A DNA stretch of 64,000 nt from Lactiplantibacillus daowaiensis (lineage in GTDB: Bacteria; Bacillota; Bacilli; Lactobacillales; Lactobacillaceae). Positions within the stretch are counted from its first letter, which is position 1; each line of letters starts with the position of its first letter. The notes beneath the pieces were generated by a model. That model was not told the origin of the DNA and did not search any database. It was given only the letters and a program-made list of their open reading frames with translations. The DNA lies in NCBI RefSeq assembly GCF_005405085.1, contig NZ_BJDJ01000012.1:1-64000 (forward strand). Direction: 5' to 3'. Below are positions 1-7,626 of this stretch, in pieces. Both the position numbers and the translations under genes were made by a program.

Positions 1-84
1 CAGTATGCCCTTTTTAGTTTGTTTTACAAAAAAGGCGTCGATGGATTTTATCCATCAACACCAAATATCATAGAGCCGATTTAA
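1..84 (+). CDS. C-terminal end of an unidentified protein (5' truncated by window edge)
   Basis: Frame 1 is open from the first base to a TAA at 82-84 and encodes 27 residues ending in STPNIIEPI. The stop is followed at once by a hairpin with a T-run, which is what a real gene end looks like. The motif GVDGFYPSTPN is loosely like the tail of glycerophosphodiester phosphodiesterases, but 27 residues are too few to assign a family. This is the only plus-strand gene before 17969. Confidence 0.5.
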   Translation, partial: QYALFSLFYKKGVDGFYPSTPNIIEPI

Positions 85-120
85 CGCAGCCTTTGTCTAC
101 TGACAACGCTGCGTTTTTTT
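83..120 (+). terminator. Rho-independent terminator of the upstream plus-strand gene
   Basis: AACGCAGC at 83-90 pairs with GCTGCGTT at 108-115 across a 17-base loop and is followed by a T-run to 120. It begins inside the stop codon of the partial gene. Confidence 0.75.
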
Positions 121-149
121 GTCATTTGCACTGCCAAATCAATTGCCAT

Positions 150-173
150 AAAAAAAGTCAGCCGCAGCTGACT
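150..173 (-). terminator. Terminator of the amino-acid ABC transporter operon
   Basis: AGTCAGC at 156-162 pairs with GCTGACT at 167-173 with a 4-base loop; read on the minus strand it is followed by a run of T (A at 150-156 on plus). It lies just past the stop of the substrate-binding protein. Confidence 0.85.
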
Positions 174-186
174 TTCATACACACAC

Positions 187-1023
187 TTAATTTTCAACGT
201 TTTGATTCCCGAACCACTTCTTGTTAATCTTTGCTAGCGTCCCATTGGCTTTCAAAGTCTTTAAGCCAGCATTGATTTTCGCCTTCATCGTCTTATCGCC
301 TTTACGTAAGCCAACTGCAAAGTCTTCGGACTTAAAGTTACCTTGTGTTTCTTGATAATCTGCTGAATTGGATTCATGCTTGATGTAATAATTAGCGTAA
401 ACACTATCAATCAACAATCCTTTAATCCGCCCAGCATTTAAATCCAAGAAAGCATTCGTAAACGTATCGTATTGAATTGGCGTTTTCTTAGCAATTTTGT
501 CTTTTAACAACTTCGGATTATTTTCCAATGATTCATAACCCGATGACCCAGATTGAACCCCGAGCGTCTTGCCCGTCATATCGTTAAACGAATTAATGTG
601 ATTTTTCTTTAATGAGACCAATACTTGCTTATTCTTCAAGTAAGTGTCACTAAAGGCCACTACTTTTTCCCGTTGTGGGTTCTTCGTATAGCCGTTCCAA
701 ATCAAATCAATCGTCCCATTACGCAATTCGGTGGCATTCATCGACCAGTCAATGGTTTGAAAGCTGACCTTAATCCCATACAACTTAAAAACTGCTTTGG
801 CTAAATCAATATCGTAACCAACTAGTTTCCCTGATTTTTCCCGGAACCCCATTGGCACAAAGCTGTCATCTAACCCGACAACTACCGTACCGCGTTTTTT
901 GATTTTGGACCAAGTATCTTGCGTATTCGCCCGCGTGGTCACATTTTCACAACCAGATAGCGTCCCTGCCAGACCGACTAGGACGACCAGCAGCAGGCCT
1001 AATGACATTAGTCGTTTTTTCAT
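187..1023 (-). CDS. Amino-acid ABC transporter substrate-binding lipoprotein (SBP_bac_3 family)
   Basis: This 278-residue protein binds an amino acid outside the membrane and passes it to the permease encoded upstream. A signal peptide ends in the lipobox LSGC with the lipidated Cys at 25. The mature part carries the family signatures VVGLDDSFVPMGFRE, GYDIDLAKAVF and the DLIWNGYTKN block, then the second lobe (GKTLGVQSGSSG). It is the last gene of permease-ATPase-SBP, 11 bases after the ATPase stop, and precedes a terminator. Family members bind glutamine, cystine, arginine or methionine; the leader of this operon reads best as a methionine T-box, so a sulfur amino acid is my preferred substrate, by inference only. 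Confidence 0.9.
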   Translation of the reverse strand: MKKRLMSLGLLLVVLVGLAGTLSGCENVTTRANTQDTWSKIKKRGTVVVGLDDSFVPMGFREKSGKLVGYDIDLAKAVFKLYGIKVSFQTIDWSMNATELRNGTIDLIWNGYTKNPQREKVVAFSDTYLKNKQVLVSLKKNHINSFNDMTGKTLGVQSGSSGYESLENNPKLLKDKIAKKTPIQYDTFTNAFLDLNAGRIKGLLIDSVYANYYIKHESNSADYQETQGNFKSEDFAVGLRKGDKTMKAKINAGLKTLKANGTLAKINKKWFGNQNVEN

Positions 1024-1034
1024 CCTGCCACCCC

Positions 1035-1676
1035 CTACTTCGTCTGGTTCGGTTCAACATGTAACATATCGTCAGCGATATTTTCCGCAAAGGTCAAATC
1101 ATGGCTAACGACGATTTGCGTCACGCCATCAGCTTTTAACCCTAAAATCAGCTTTTCAACTTCTTGCCGTAAGTTCGGATCCAGCGCTGAAGTTGGTTCA
1201 TCGTAGCATAAGACATTGGGTTTCATCGCTAATGCCCGCGCAATCGCAACCCGTTGTTGTTGCCCACCGGACAATTGATAAGGGTATTGGTCACCGTGAT
1301 CACCTAAGTTCAACCGATCCAATAACTTTTGGGCTGTCGCTTTAGCATCATCGGCACTTTCTTTTAAGACCATCGTTGGTGCTAACGTAATGTTTTGTAA
1401 CACCGTTAAATGTGGAAACAATTGAAAGTTCTGGAAAACGACCCCAATAACACTTTCATTAGTCCGATTCGTATAAGGATCAAATGGTTGGCCATCAATT
1501 AAGAACTCGCCACCATCAACTTGTTCTAGTCCAGTAATACAACGTAGTAACGTCGTCTTCCCAGCACCGGAAGGGCCGACGATACTTAAGATTTCACCAT
1601 CTTTAACGGTTAAATTCAACTTATCGATGATCGTCCGGTCACCGAAACGCTTGGTAATATTTTTAAGTTCTAACAT
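1035..1676 (-). CDS. Amino-acid ABC transporter ATP-binding protein
   Basis: This 213-residue cytoplasmic ATPase powers the importer. Walker A GPSGAGKT is at residues 34-41, the Q-loop is in GVVFQNFQLFPHLTV, the signature LSGGQQQRVAIARAL precedes Walker B LCYDEPTSALD, and the switch His is in VVSHDLTF. The arrangement is that of the polar amino-acid uptake (GlnQ/HisP-like) subfamily. At 213 residues it is shorter than the usual 240 or so because it ends soon after the H-loop. It sits 12 bases after the permease and is preceded by a GGAGG ribosome site. Confidence 0.93.
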   Translation of the reverse strand: MLELKNITKRFGDRTIIDKLNLTVKDGEILSIVGPSGAGKTTLLRCITGLEQVDGGEFLIDGQPFDPYTNRTNESVIGVVFQNFQLFPHLTVLQNITLAPTMVLKESADDAKATAQKLLDRLNLGDHGDQYPYQLSGGQQQRVAIARALAMKPNVLCYDEPTSALDPNLRQEVEKLILGLKADGVTQIVVSHDLTFAENIADDMLHVEPNQTK

Positions 1677-1688
1677 ACGACCGCCTCC

Positions 1689-2330
1689 TTATTTCCAATA
1701 ACTGTAGTGTTTTTCGATCCGACCTAAGACGAAAGTCGTGACTGCTGTTAAGAGTAAGTAAATCACCCCGACAAGCATCAATGGAATCAACGTCACATCA
1801 CGCGCAGTGGCCACATTACCCGCACGTAGCAGATCGCCTAGCCCGATAACGTAAACTAACGATGAATCTTTAATCAAGTTGATGACTTCATTCCCAACGG
1901 ATGGCAACACGATTTTGACCACTTGGGGAATCACGATTTTACGAATAGTTTGTGCATAGCTTAAACGTAATACCCGGGCACTTTCATATTGACCATTATC
2001 AATTGATTGTAACCCACCACGGAAGATTTCCGCAAAGTAAGCGGCGTAGTTTAAAATGAACGCGAATAACGCTGCTTCATACCGTGGAAAGACGATGCCG
2101 ATTAATGGGAAGCCATAAAAGACAACAATGAGTTGTAGTAACAGTGGCGTCCCCCGCATGAGCCAAACATAAAAGTTGATCAACCATTGCAACGGTTTAA
2201 TATTAGAAATCAACCCTAAACTCAAAACCAACCCTAATGGTAATGACCCGACCAACGTCCATAAAAAGATTTGCAGCGTCATACCGGCGCCAGATAATAA
2301 TGATGGCAAAATTTCAAAAATATAGTGCAT
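1689..2330 (-). CDS. Amino-acid ABC transporter permease
   Basis: This is the membrane subunit of the importer, about 213 residues with roughly five transmembrane segments. The EAA-type loop is visible around ESARVLRLSYAQTIRKIVIPQ, which contacts the ATPase. The frame is open to 2363, but the GGGAGGG ribosome site lies inside that extension. I chose the ATG at 2330, 7 bases after the site, rather than the ATG at 2336, which is too close. It is the first gene after the tandem T-box leader. Confidence 0.9.
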   Translation of the reverse strand: MHYIFEILPSLLSGAGMTLQIFLWTLVGSLPLGLVLSLGLISNIKPLQWLINFYVWLMRGTPLLLQLIVVFYGFPLIGIVFPRYEAALFAFILNYAAYFAEIFRGGLQSIDNGQYESARVLRLSYAQTIRKIVIPQVVKIVLPSVGNEVINLIKDSSLVYVIGLGDLLRAGNVATARDVTLIPLMLVGVIYLLLTAVTTFVLGRIEKHYSYWK

Positions 2331-2363
2331 GTGCATTCCCTCCCAATTCGCTAAAACAGTCAC

Positions 2364-2398
2364 AAAAAAAGTCCTCTTGAGTCATTGCTCAAGAGGAC
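2364..2398 (-). terminator. Second (distal) T-box terminator
   Basis: GTCCTCTTGAG at 2371-2381 pairs with CTCAAGAGGAC at 2388-2398, a perfect 11-base stem, followed on the minus strand by seven T (2364-2370). It lies just upstream of the permease start. Confidence 0.9.
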
Positions 2399-2467
2399 GA
2401 TTCGACGCGGTGCCACCTCAGTTCGTAGCAACTTCACAGTTACTACCTCATGGAGTTTAGTGATAAT

Positions 2468-2508
2468 AAAAAAATCGTCCCTAGGTCTAAAACCTAAGAG
2501 GACGATTT
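2468..2508 (-). terminator. First (proximal) T-box terminator
   Basis: AAATCGTCC at 2472-2480 pairs with GGACGATTT at 2500-2508, with an inner CTAGGT/ACCTAAG helix, and is followed on the minus strand by seven T. It follows the first T-box motif (2513-2525). Confidence 0.88.
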
Positions 2509-2738
2509 CTATCGCGGTGCCACCTCATCTTTATCAATTGCTCACACAACTGAACTCAGCGAGTTTATCACTAAACTCCGCCGCTAACGAGGCCAACCGA
2601 AACAGCTTACTTTATTCAGCCATTCAACTCACAGATGTGGTTCGTCATTTAAACGTGATCGACTTTTCACCGCCGTCGACTCTCTGCTCACTGTCTAATC
2701 AACTACTCTTCTGTTCTCTGTTTTTTAATGTTGTTCTC

Positions 2739-2767
2739 ATACTAACCAAAATTAGCTGAGTCGTCAA
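2739..2767 (-). promoter_or_regulatory. Promoter of the T-box/ABC transporter operon
   Basis: On the minus strand TTGACG (2762-2767) and TAGTAT (2739-2744) are separated by exactly 17 bases. It lies between the minD stop and the T-box stem I, so the ABC operon does not depend on the min transcript. Confidence 0.8.
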
Positions 2768-2774
2768 GGATTAA

Positions 2775-3581
2775 TTACTTATTCCGATGAAAAATTCCGG
2801 CAATACGCGACCAAACCCCTGTTTTTTGCGTTTCAATGTTCATCAATGGCACAGTTTCGCCCTCAATGCGACGGGCGATATTCCGATACCCTTGTGAAGC
2901 TGGATTCTTAGGATCAAGCACGATTGGTTCCCCATTATTTGACGTCCGAATCACCGCATCATCATCAAAGACGATTCCTAATAAATCGATTGACAAATGG
3001 TGGGTAATTTCATCGATATCCATGGTTTCCCCGTCTTGCATCATGCGTTGCCGAATCCGGTTGATCACTAATTTAGGTGCTTCAGCTAATGGATATTGTT
3101 CCAATAACCCAACAACTCTATCAGCATCGCGAATTGCAGAAATTTCTGGTGTTGAGACGATAATCGCCGCATCGGCACCAGCAATCGCGTTCATAAACCC
3201 TTGTTCGATTCCCGCGGGACAATCTAACAAGACATAGTCAAAGTCAGGCTTTAATTCATCAACCACGGCTTTGACTTGGTCGGGATTCAACGAGTTTTTA
3301 TCCGCATTTTGTGCAGCTGGCAATAGGTATAATAAGTCATCAAACCGCTTATCTTTAACTAATGCTTGGCGCAACTGCGCCCGATTTTCCACAACATCGA
3401 CAATGTCGTATAGAATCCGGTTGTCTAACCCCAAGATGACGTCCAAGTTACGTAAACCGATGTCTAAATCGACTAAACAAACTTTTTTGCCCATTAAGGC
3501 TAACGCCGTCCCGAGATTGGCAGTCGTGGTCGTTTTACCGACGCCCCCCTTACCAGAGGTAACGACAATTGCTTTTCCCAT
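2775..3581 (-). CDS. minD: Septum site-determining protein MinD
   Basis: MinD is a membrane-cycling ATPase that, with MinC, keeps FtsZ rings away from the poles. The deviant Walker A KGGVGKTTT is at residues 10-18, the ParA-family signature LVDLDIGLRNLDV follows, and DCPAGIE is present. The C terminus (IAGIFHRNK) is a short amphipathic membrane-targeting helix. At 268 residues the length is normal. The start shares bases with the minC stop (TAATG-type overlap at 3581), suggesting translational coupling. No minE is nearby, as usual in Bacilli. Confidence 0.96.
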   Translation of the reverse strand: MGKAIVVTSGKGGVGKTTTTANLGTALALMGKKVCLVDLDIGLRNLDVILGLDNRILYDIVDVVENRAQLRQALVKDKRFDDLLYLLPAAQNADKNSLNPDQVKAVVDELKPDFDYVLLDCPAGIEQGFMNAIAGADAAIIVSTPEISAIRDADRVVGLLEQYPLAEAPKLVINRIRQRMMQDGETMDIDEITHHLSIDLLGIVFDDDAVIRTSNNGEPIVLDPKNPASQGYRNIARRIEGETVPLMNIETQKTGVWSRIAGIFHRNK

Positions 3582-4249
3582 TAAACATGTCCTCCGTTCT
3601 GAATGAATAATTTAGGTCGTACGCGTTTTAACTGATTTAATGGTTGATAATCCAAGGTTTGAATATCGTTAATATAAACGACATTAGCACCTGGCACGGT
3701 CTTTTCAAGATCAACTAACTCCAACAATTCGCCGACGCGAACTTTGGGGACCGTCGTTAATTGGCTAACGATGACGGCATCATTGTGGTCAGGATACCCG
3801 GCCTCTAATGCACCAGCCACGTCACCCATCACAAAGATGTTTCCAGTCGCCCGCAAAACACCACCTTTATGAATCTTGCCAAAGAACAAGACATCTCCCG
3901 TAATAGTCACAACTTGGCCATTACGAATGATTTGATTCACTAAATGCACGGTATTGCGTTCAATCATTGCCATGGCATCCGCATTCAAAATGACGTCAGC
4001 CGTCAATTTATGAATGCTAAACAATGGGTAACGATTGATCATCTTCGTCACTTCTTGCGTTTGGTCGGCAGTTAATAACCGACCTTCGGTACTCATATCA
4101 AACGAGATTTGCTTGTCAGTCGTATTATCAATTTGCAACCGGTCTAACAAGGTCTTTAAGTCAACCATAATCTCATCAAAGCCAGCAGCCTGCCGAAAGA
4201 TCAATTCATAGCCATCATTGCTGGCCTTTAAAACCACACTTTGTTGCAT
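3581..4249 (-). CDS. minC: Septum site-determining protein MinC
   Basis: MinC inhibits FtsZ assembly and is recruited by MinD. The protein has 222 residues. The C-terminal beta-helix is clear: VNQIIRNGQVVTITGDVLFFGKIHKGGVLRATGNI is the conserved Gly-rich repeat region that binds MinD. The N-terminal domain is divergent, as in other lactobacilli. It follows mreD by 22 bases in the mreBCD-minCD order known from Bacilli and is coupled to minD. Confidence 0.95.
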   Translation of the reverse strand: MQQSVVLKASNDGYELIFRQAAGFDEIMVDLKTLLDRLQIDNTTDKQISFDMSTEGRLLTADQTQEVTKMINRYPLFSIHKLTADVILNADAMAMIERNTVHLVNQIIRNGQVVTITGDVLFFGKIHKGGVLRATGNIFVMGDVAGALEAGYPDHNDAVIVSQLTTVPKVRVGELLELVDLEKTVPGANVVYINDIQTLDYQPLNQLKRVRPKLFIQNGGHV

Positions 4250-4271
4250 GTTTTGAATTCCTTTCTACCGA

Positions 4272-4790
4272 CTAACTCGCTTTTAGATACAACTGCCGTA
4301 CTGGATAATACAAGATCACAAACAAGGCTAAGTTGACCGCAATGGTTGGGCCTAACGTGTAGACCGCAAAGTCGGCTAAATTACTCGTAATCACTTTACC
4401 AATTAAGTACCAAACGTACACGAAGGCTTCCACAATCGTTAAATTAATGATATAAACCATCAGCATGGTCAGGAAGTTTAAATCCAACCATGGCTTAATT
4501 TGACGACTGATATAGACAACCAATGGTAAAGCCACTAAGTAGACACCGAAAATCCCAGTATAATACCAGTCAAAAACCAGCCCGGCTAAAGCAGCCCACA
4601 GGCCTACTGGCAGATCGTCACGATCATCTAAAAAGATGGCGAACACGATCCACAGTAAGACTAAGTGCAACACACTAGAATACGGATACTTGAATAGGTG
4701 ACCCGCAAAGACGTTTGATAATGAACCGTCTAAAAACAAGGCGATAAATAACCCGATTGGGAAGATAATTCTTAAACGTGAATATCTCAA
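4272..4790 (-). CDS. mreD: Rod shape-determining protein MreD
   Basis: MreD is the small polytopic membrane protein of the elongasome. This 172-residue product is almost wholly hydrophobic, with about five or six helices, and has the family pattern FDWYYTGIFGVYLVALPL. The start is TTG at 4790, with a GGGGAGG ribosome site 7 bases upstream; no better ATG is available. It follows mreC by 13 bases. Confidence 0.93.
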   Translation of the reverse strand: MRYSRLRIIFPIGLFIALFLDGSLSNVFAGHLFKYPYSSVLHLVLLWIVFAIFLDDRDDLPVGLWAALAGLVFDWYYTGIFGVYLVALPLVVYISRQIKPWLDLNFLTMLMVYIINLTIVEAFVYVWYLIGKVITSNLADFAVYTLGPTIAVNLALFVILYYPVRQLYLKAS

Positions 4791-4803
4791 TGCCGTACCT
4801 CCC

Positions 4804-5649
4804 CTACTTGACTGCGACGGTGACCACCGTTAAGTCACTCAAGTTAGCGGCTGGCGTAATCCGAATTTCGGAAGCCAAGCCGTAATCATCTTGTTTCACA
4901 CTAGCAACGGTCCCAACATACAAGCCCTTAGGTGTCACACCACCTAAACCACTTGTCACGACCTTGTCGCCTTTTTCAATCTTGGTCTTAGACGTAACTG
5001 AACCCATTTCGATTAAGTTACTGCTCTTATCGTAACCAGTGACGATCCCATTAACGGTACTACCAGACTTGTTTGTGACTTGAATCGCAAACTTATCTGC
5101 TGATGAACTGGAATTAGAAATCAATTCAACTTTAGCATTCGTTTGGTTTACTTCGACAACGCGGCCAATTAACCCTGATTGCGACATCACTGGCATGTTT
5201 TTCTTAATCCCAGAAGTGGCCCCTTTAGAAATCACGAATTGATTCATCCATGATGATGGGGTCCGAGTTAAGACATTCGCCGTGACTGCCGTATAGCTGG
5301 TTAAAGATTTATTTAACTTCAATTCTTTGCGTAATTGTTTATTTTCCGCTTGTGCGGTTTGCGCATTGACCTTAGCTTGGGCTAATTGATCAACTTGCTT
5401 CTTTAATTTTTGATTTTCTTGATAAGTGTTCAATAAATCGGATACCGAATTTGAAGCCCCTTGCAACCCATTGACGGGCCAAGCAATCACCCGGTCAACT
5501 GCACCAGCCACATCGTTCCCAAATTGTTGGATCAACGGTGGCGTTGACTTCTTATTACGGATAGCGACAGATACGCTCATCAAGCCGAAACTGATGATTA
5601 AGACAATGATGACGATTACCAGTTTACGGTTGGAAAAAAACTTTTGCAT
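4804..5649 (-). CDS. mreC: Rod shape-determining protein MreC
   Basis: MreC links the MreB filament to the periplasmic-side wall synthases. The protein has 281 residues: a short N-terminal cytoplasmic tail, one membrane helix (about residues 9-29), a coiled coil (about 65-110) rich in Leu, Lys and Gln, and the beta-barrel domain with the conserved NVLTRTPSSWMNQFVI and SGLGGVTPKGLYVG patterns. It lies downstream of mreB; a hairpin at 5691-5712 lies between them. Confidence 0.95.
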   Translation of the reverse strand: MQKFFSNRKLVIVIIVLIISFGLMSVSVAIRNKKSTPPLIQQFGNDVAGAVDRVIAWPVNGLQGASNSVSDLLNTYQENQKLKKQVDQLAQAKVNAQTAQAENKQLRKELKLNKSLTSYTAVTANVLTRTPSSWMNQFVISKGATSGIKKNMPVMSQSGLIGRVVEVNQTNAKVELISNSSSSADKFAIQVTNKSGSTVNGIVTGYDKSSNLIEMGSVTSKTKIEKGDKVVTSGLGGVTPKGLYVGTVASVKQDDYGLASEIRITPAANLSDLTVVTVAVK

Positions 5650-5689
5650 GTTGAACCCCCGGTCGAAAATTCAATTAGTTAACAATAAA

Positions 5690-5714
5690 TAAGCGGGAAG
5701 TCATCTTCCCGCCC
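5690..5714 (-). terminator. Hairpin between mreB and mreC, possible partial terminator or processing site
   Basis: GCGGGAAG pairs with CTTCCCGC (about 5692-5711) across a TCAT loop. On the minus strand it is followed by a T-rich but interrupted stretch (TTATTTATTG), so read-through is likely. It may set the ratio of mreB to mreCD. Confidence 0.5.
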
Positions 5715-5719
5715 ACCTG

Positions 5720-6733
5720 TTATCGCTTTTTCATAACATCGATGCTTTTAAGTGATTCACCAGTCCCAACGGCCACACAATCAAGTGGTTCGTTAGCAAT
5801 AAATACTGGCACTTTAGTCGCATCAGCAATGACTTCGGAAAGATTCTTCAATAAGGCGCCACCACCGGTCAAAACAATCCCGTGGTCAATCACATCAGAA
5901 GCGATTTCTGGGGAAGTTTCTTCAAGGGTTTCCTTAATAGCCGAAATGATTTCTGAGACGATTTCTTGAATCGCTTCAGCGACATCAACCGCCGAAATTT
6001 CAACCGTCTTAGGTAAGCCGGATAATAAGTCCCGCCCACGAATGGTTGAGCTTTCAATGTCTTTAGCTGCTTCCAAAGAAGCAGAACCGACATCGATTTT
6101 CAATTGTTCAGCCGTACGTTCACCAATCAAAAGATTGAACTTTTGACGGACATGATAAATGATTGAATCATCGATCTTGTCGCCGGCCATTCGAATCGAA
6201 CGACTTGACACGATCCCACCTAAGGAAATCGTTGCCACGTCGGTCGTCCCACCACCAATATCAACGACCATGCTACCGGTTGGATCCATAACTGGCAAGC
6301 CAGCACCGATCGCCGCAGCAAATGGTTCTTCGATGACATACGCGTCCCGTGCACCGGCTACTCGAGTAGCATCGATAACGGCCCGCTTTTCAACTTCAGT
6401 TACACCGCTTGGCACACAAACCATGACATAAGGCTTACCATTAGAACGGCCTAATGTCTTTTGAATAAAGTACTTCATCATAGCCACGGTGGTATCGTAA
6501 TCTGCAATAACCCCATCTTTCATTGGCCGAATCGCTACGATACTAGCTGGGGTTCTCCCAATCATATCCCGTGCTTCTGAACCAACGGATACGATTTCAC
6601 CAGTCTTCGTGTTCTTCGCAACCACGGATGGTTCTCGTAGTACGATTCCCTTGCCGTCAACGTACACAATCGTGTTGGCAGTACCGAGATCGATCCCGAT
6701 ATTCTTTGTCCCAAATCCGAACACTACATTCAT
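5720..6733 (-). CDS. mreB: Rod shape-determining protein MreB
   Basis: MreB is a bacterial actin that guides lateral wall synthesis. The 337 residues contain the actin-fold phosphate loops ([13 protein letters not shown] near the start and [12 protein letters not shown]) and the adenosine motif [11 protein letters not shown]. The flanking genes mreC/mreD and radC identify it as the mreBCD copy; a second paralogue (Mbl) lies at 44573-45568. A good promoter lies upstream at 6782-6810. Confidence 0.96.
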   Translation of the reverse strand: MNVVFGFGTKNIGIDLGTANTIVYVDGKGIVLREPSVVAKNTKTGEIVSVGSEARDMIGRTPASIVAIRPMKDGVIADYDTTVAMMKYFIQKTLGRSNGKPYVMVCVPSGVTEVEKRAVIDATRVAGARDAYVIEEPFAAAIGAGLPVMDPTGSMVVDIGGGTTDVATISLGGIVSSRSIRMAGDKIDDSIIYHVRQKFNLLIGERTAEQLKIDVGSASLEAAKDIESSTIRGRDLLSGLPKTVEISAVDVAEAIQEIVSEIISAIKETLEETSPEIASDVIDHGIVLTGGGALLKNLSEVIADATKVPVFIANEPLDCVAVGTGESLKSIDVMKKR

Positions 6734-6781
6734 CCCTTCATCATTTACAATTTAATTATTTTATTAGTCATAATAGTAAGT

Positions 6782-6810
6782 ATTATAGCATAATAGCTCA
6801 GCATTAAAAA
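6782..6810 (-). promoter_or_regulatory. Promoter of the mreBCD-minCD operon
   Basis: Minus-strand TTTTTA (6805-6810), 17-base spacer, TATAAT (6782-6787) preceded by TGC, an extended -10. Confidence 0.7.
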
Positions 6811-6883
6811 CTTGCCTGAATCCTAGCATACCGTAATCTATTAAAAAATACAGTCCCATTATTGAACTTAGATAAAATTTAAC

Positions 6884-6925
6884 AAAAAACGCGATTAGTC
6901 AGAATTATATTCCGTCCTAACCCCG
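6884..6925 (-). terminator. Probable terminator after radC
   Basis: On the minus strand an imperfect stem (GGTTAG/CTAATC with inner GAAT/ATTC) is followed by GCGTTTTTTG. It sits between the radC stop and the mreB promoter. The stem is interrupted, so the call is tentative. Confidence 0.45.
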
Positions 6926-6946
6926 TTATTTTACCACATTCTTTTC

Positions 6947-7588
6947 TCAATCCGTATTACAATTTAACAACCCTTGGGCTGCAAAACTAAAGTAATCGTT
7001 TTCACCGATAACAAAGCTATCCAAAACTGGTATACCTAATAAATCACCACTCGCAACCACCCGATTAGTAAAGGCAATATCAGCCGTTGACGGGGTCGCA
7101 TCCCCACTAGGATGATTGTGGGCAACCACAACTCGCGCCGTAGTGGTTTGTAAAGCCACTTGAAAAATCTCACGCGGGTGCACTGGACACGTATTAAGGG
7201 TCCCCTGAAAAATCACTTGCCGTCGGGTAATCTGATTTTTAGTATCCAAACATAACAAAACTAATTGCTCTTGCGGTTGCCCCGCAAAATCATGTTGGAG
7301 TTGTTGTCCTAGGGATTGACTCCCAAAAACTTGGCCTAAGACGACCCGCGGTTGCCGTTGCAACAATTGGCCGCAACGTAACGCCGTCAACAAATTGGCC
7401 CAGATTGGATCAGCTGGCAAAGTTACTGGCCAACTCGCCACTTGATCGATCGGATAACGTTGAATGAACTGGCGTGCCGACTGTTCGGCCTGCTGATCAT
7501 CGGTTAAGACTTGCTGAAAGTAATGTTGGATTAAGTGGTGAATCTGAATCGTCCAGTCTGATGTTGTCGTGATGGCTTGAATATTCAT
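6947..7588 (-). CDS. radC: RadC family protein (UPF0758, JAMM metalloprotease fold)
   Basis: The 213 residues end in a JAMM/MPN+ domain with the metal-binding motif HNHPSGDATPSTAD. The N-terminal helix-hairpin-helix part is divergent. Despite the name, a DNA-repair role is not established for the family. It lies between folC and mreB, the usual place in Bacilli. Its ATG is preceded by GCGAGGT about 8 bases upstream. Confidence 0.92.
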   Translation of the reverse strand: MNIQAITTTSDWTIQIHHLIQHYFQQVLTDDQQAEQSARQFIQRYPIDQVASWPVTLPADPIWANLLTALRCGQLLQRQPRVVLGQVFGSQSLGQQLQHDFAGQPQEQLVLLCLDTKNQITRRQVIFQGTLNTCPVHPREIFQVALQTTTARVVVAHNHPSGDATPSTADIAFTNRVVASGDLLGIPVLDSFVIGENDYFSFAAQGLLNCNTD

Positions 7589-7626
7589 CGCAATTGACCT
7601 CGCTTTCGTCAGTCAACTCCGTAAAA

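Larger units (their letters stand above)
2364..2735 (-). promoter_or_regulatory. T-box leader with one stem I and two antiterminator/terminator modules
   Basis: The minus-strand leader of the ABC operon holds a GA-type AGAGAG motif near 2683, a probable specifier ATG at 2621-2623 followed by G, and then two T-box motifs AGGTGGCACCGCG, at 2513-2525 and 2406-2418. Each motif is followed by its own terminator hairpin. The two modules share AGGTGGCACCGCG plus AATCGTCCTCTT, so they look like a tail duplication. Only about 60 bases lie before the second motif, too few for a second stem I. Established T-box biology predicts read-through when uncharged tRNA binds. Met is the better specifier reading by comparison with the metNIQ leader (42082-42438); the overlapping TGG (Trp) is the alternative. 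Confidence 0.9.

Noticed and set aside
2385-2759. 124-codon plus-strand frame through the T-box region
   Set aside because: It is antisense to the tandem T-box leader, whose motifs, terminators and promoter explain the sequence.
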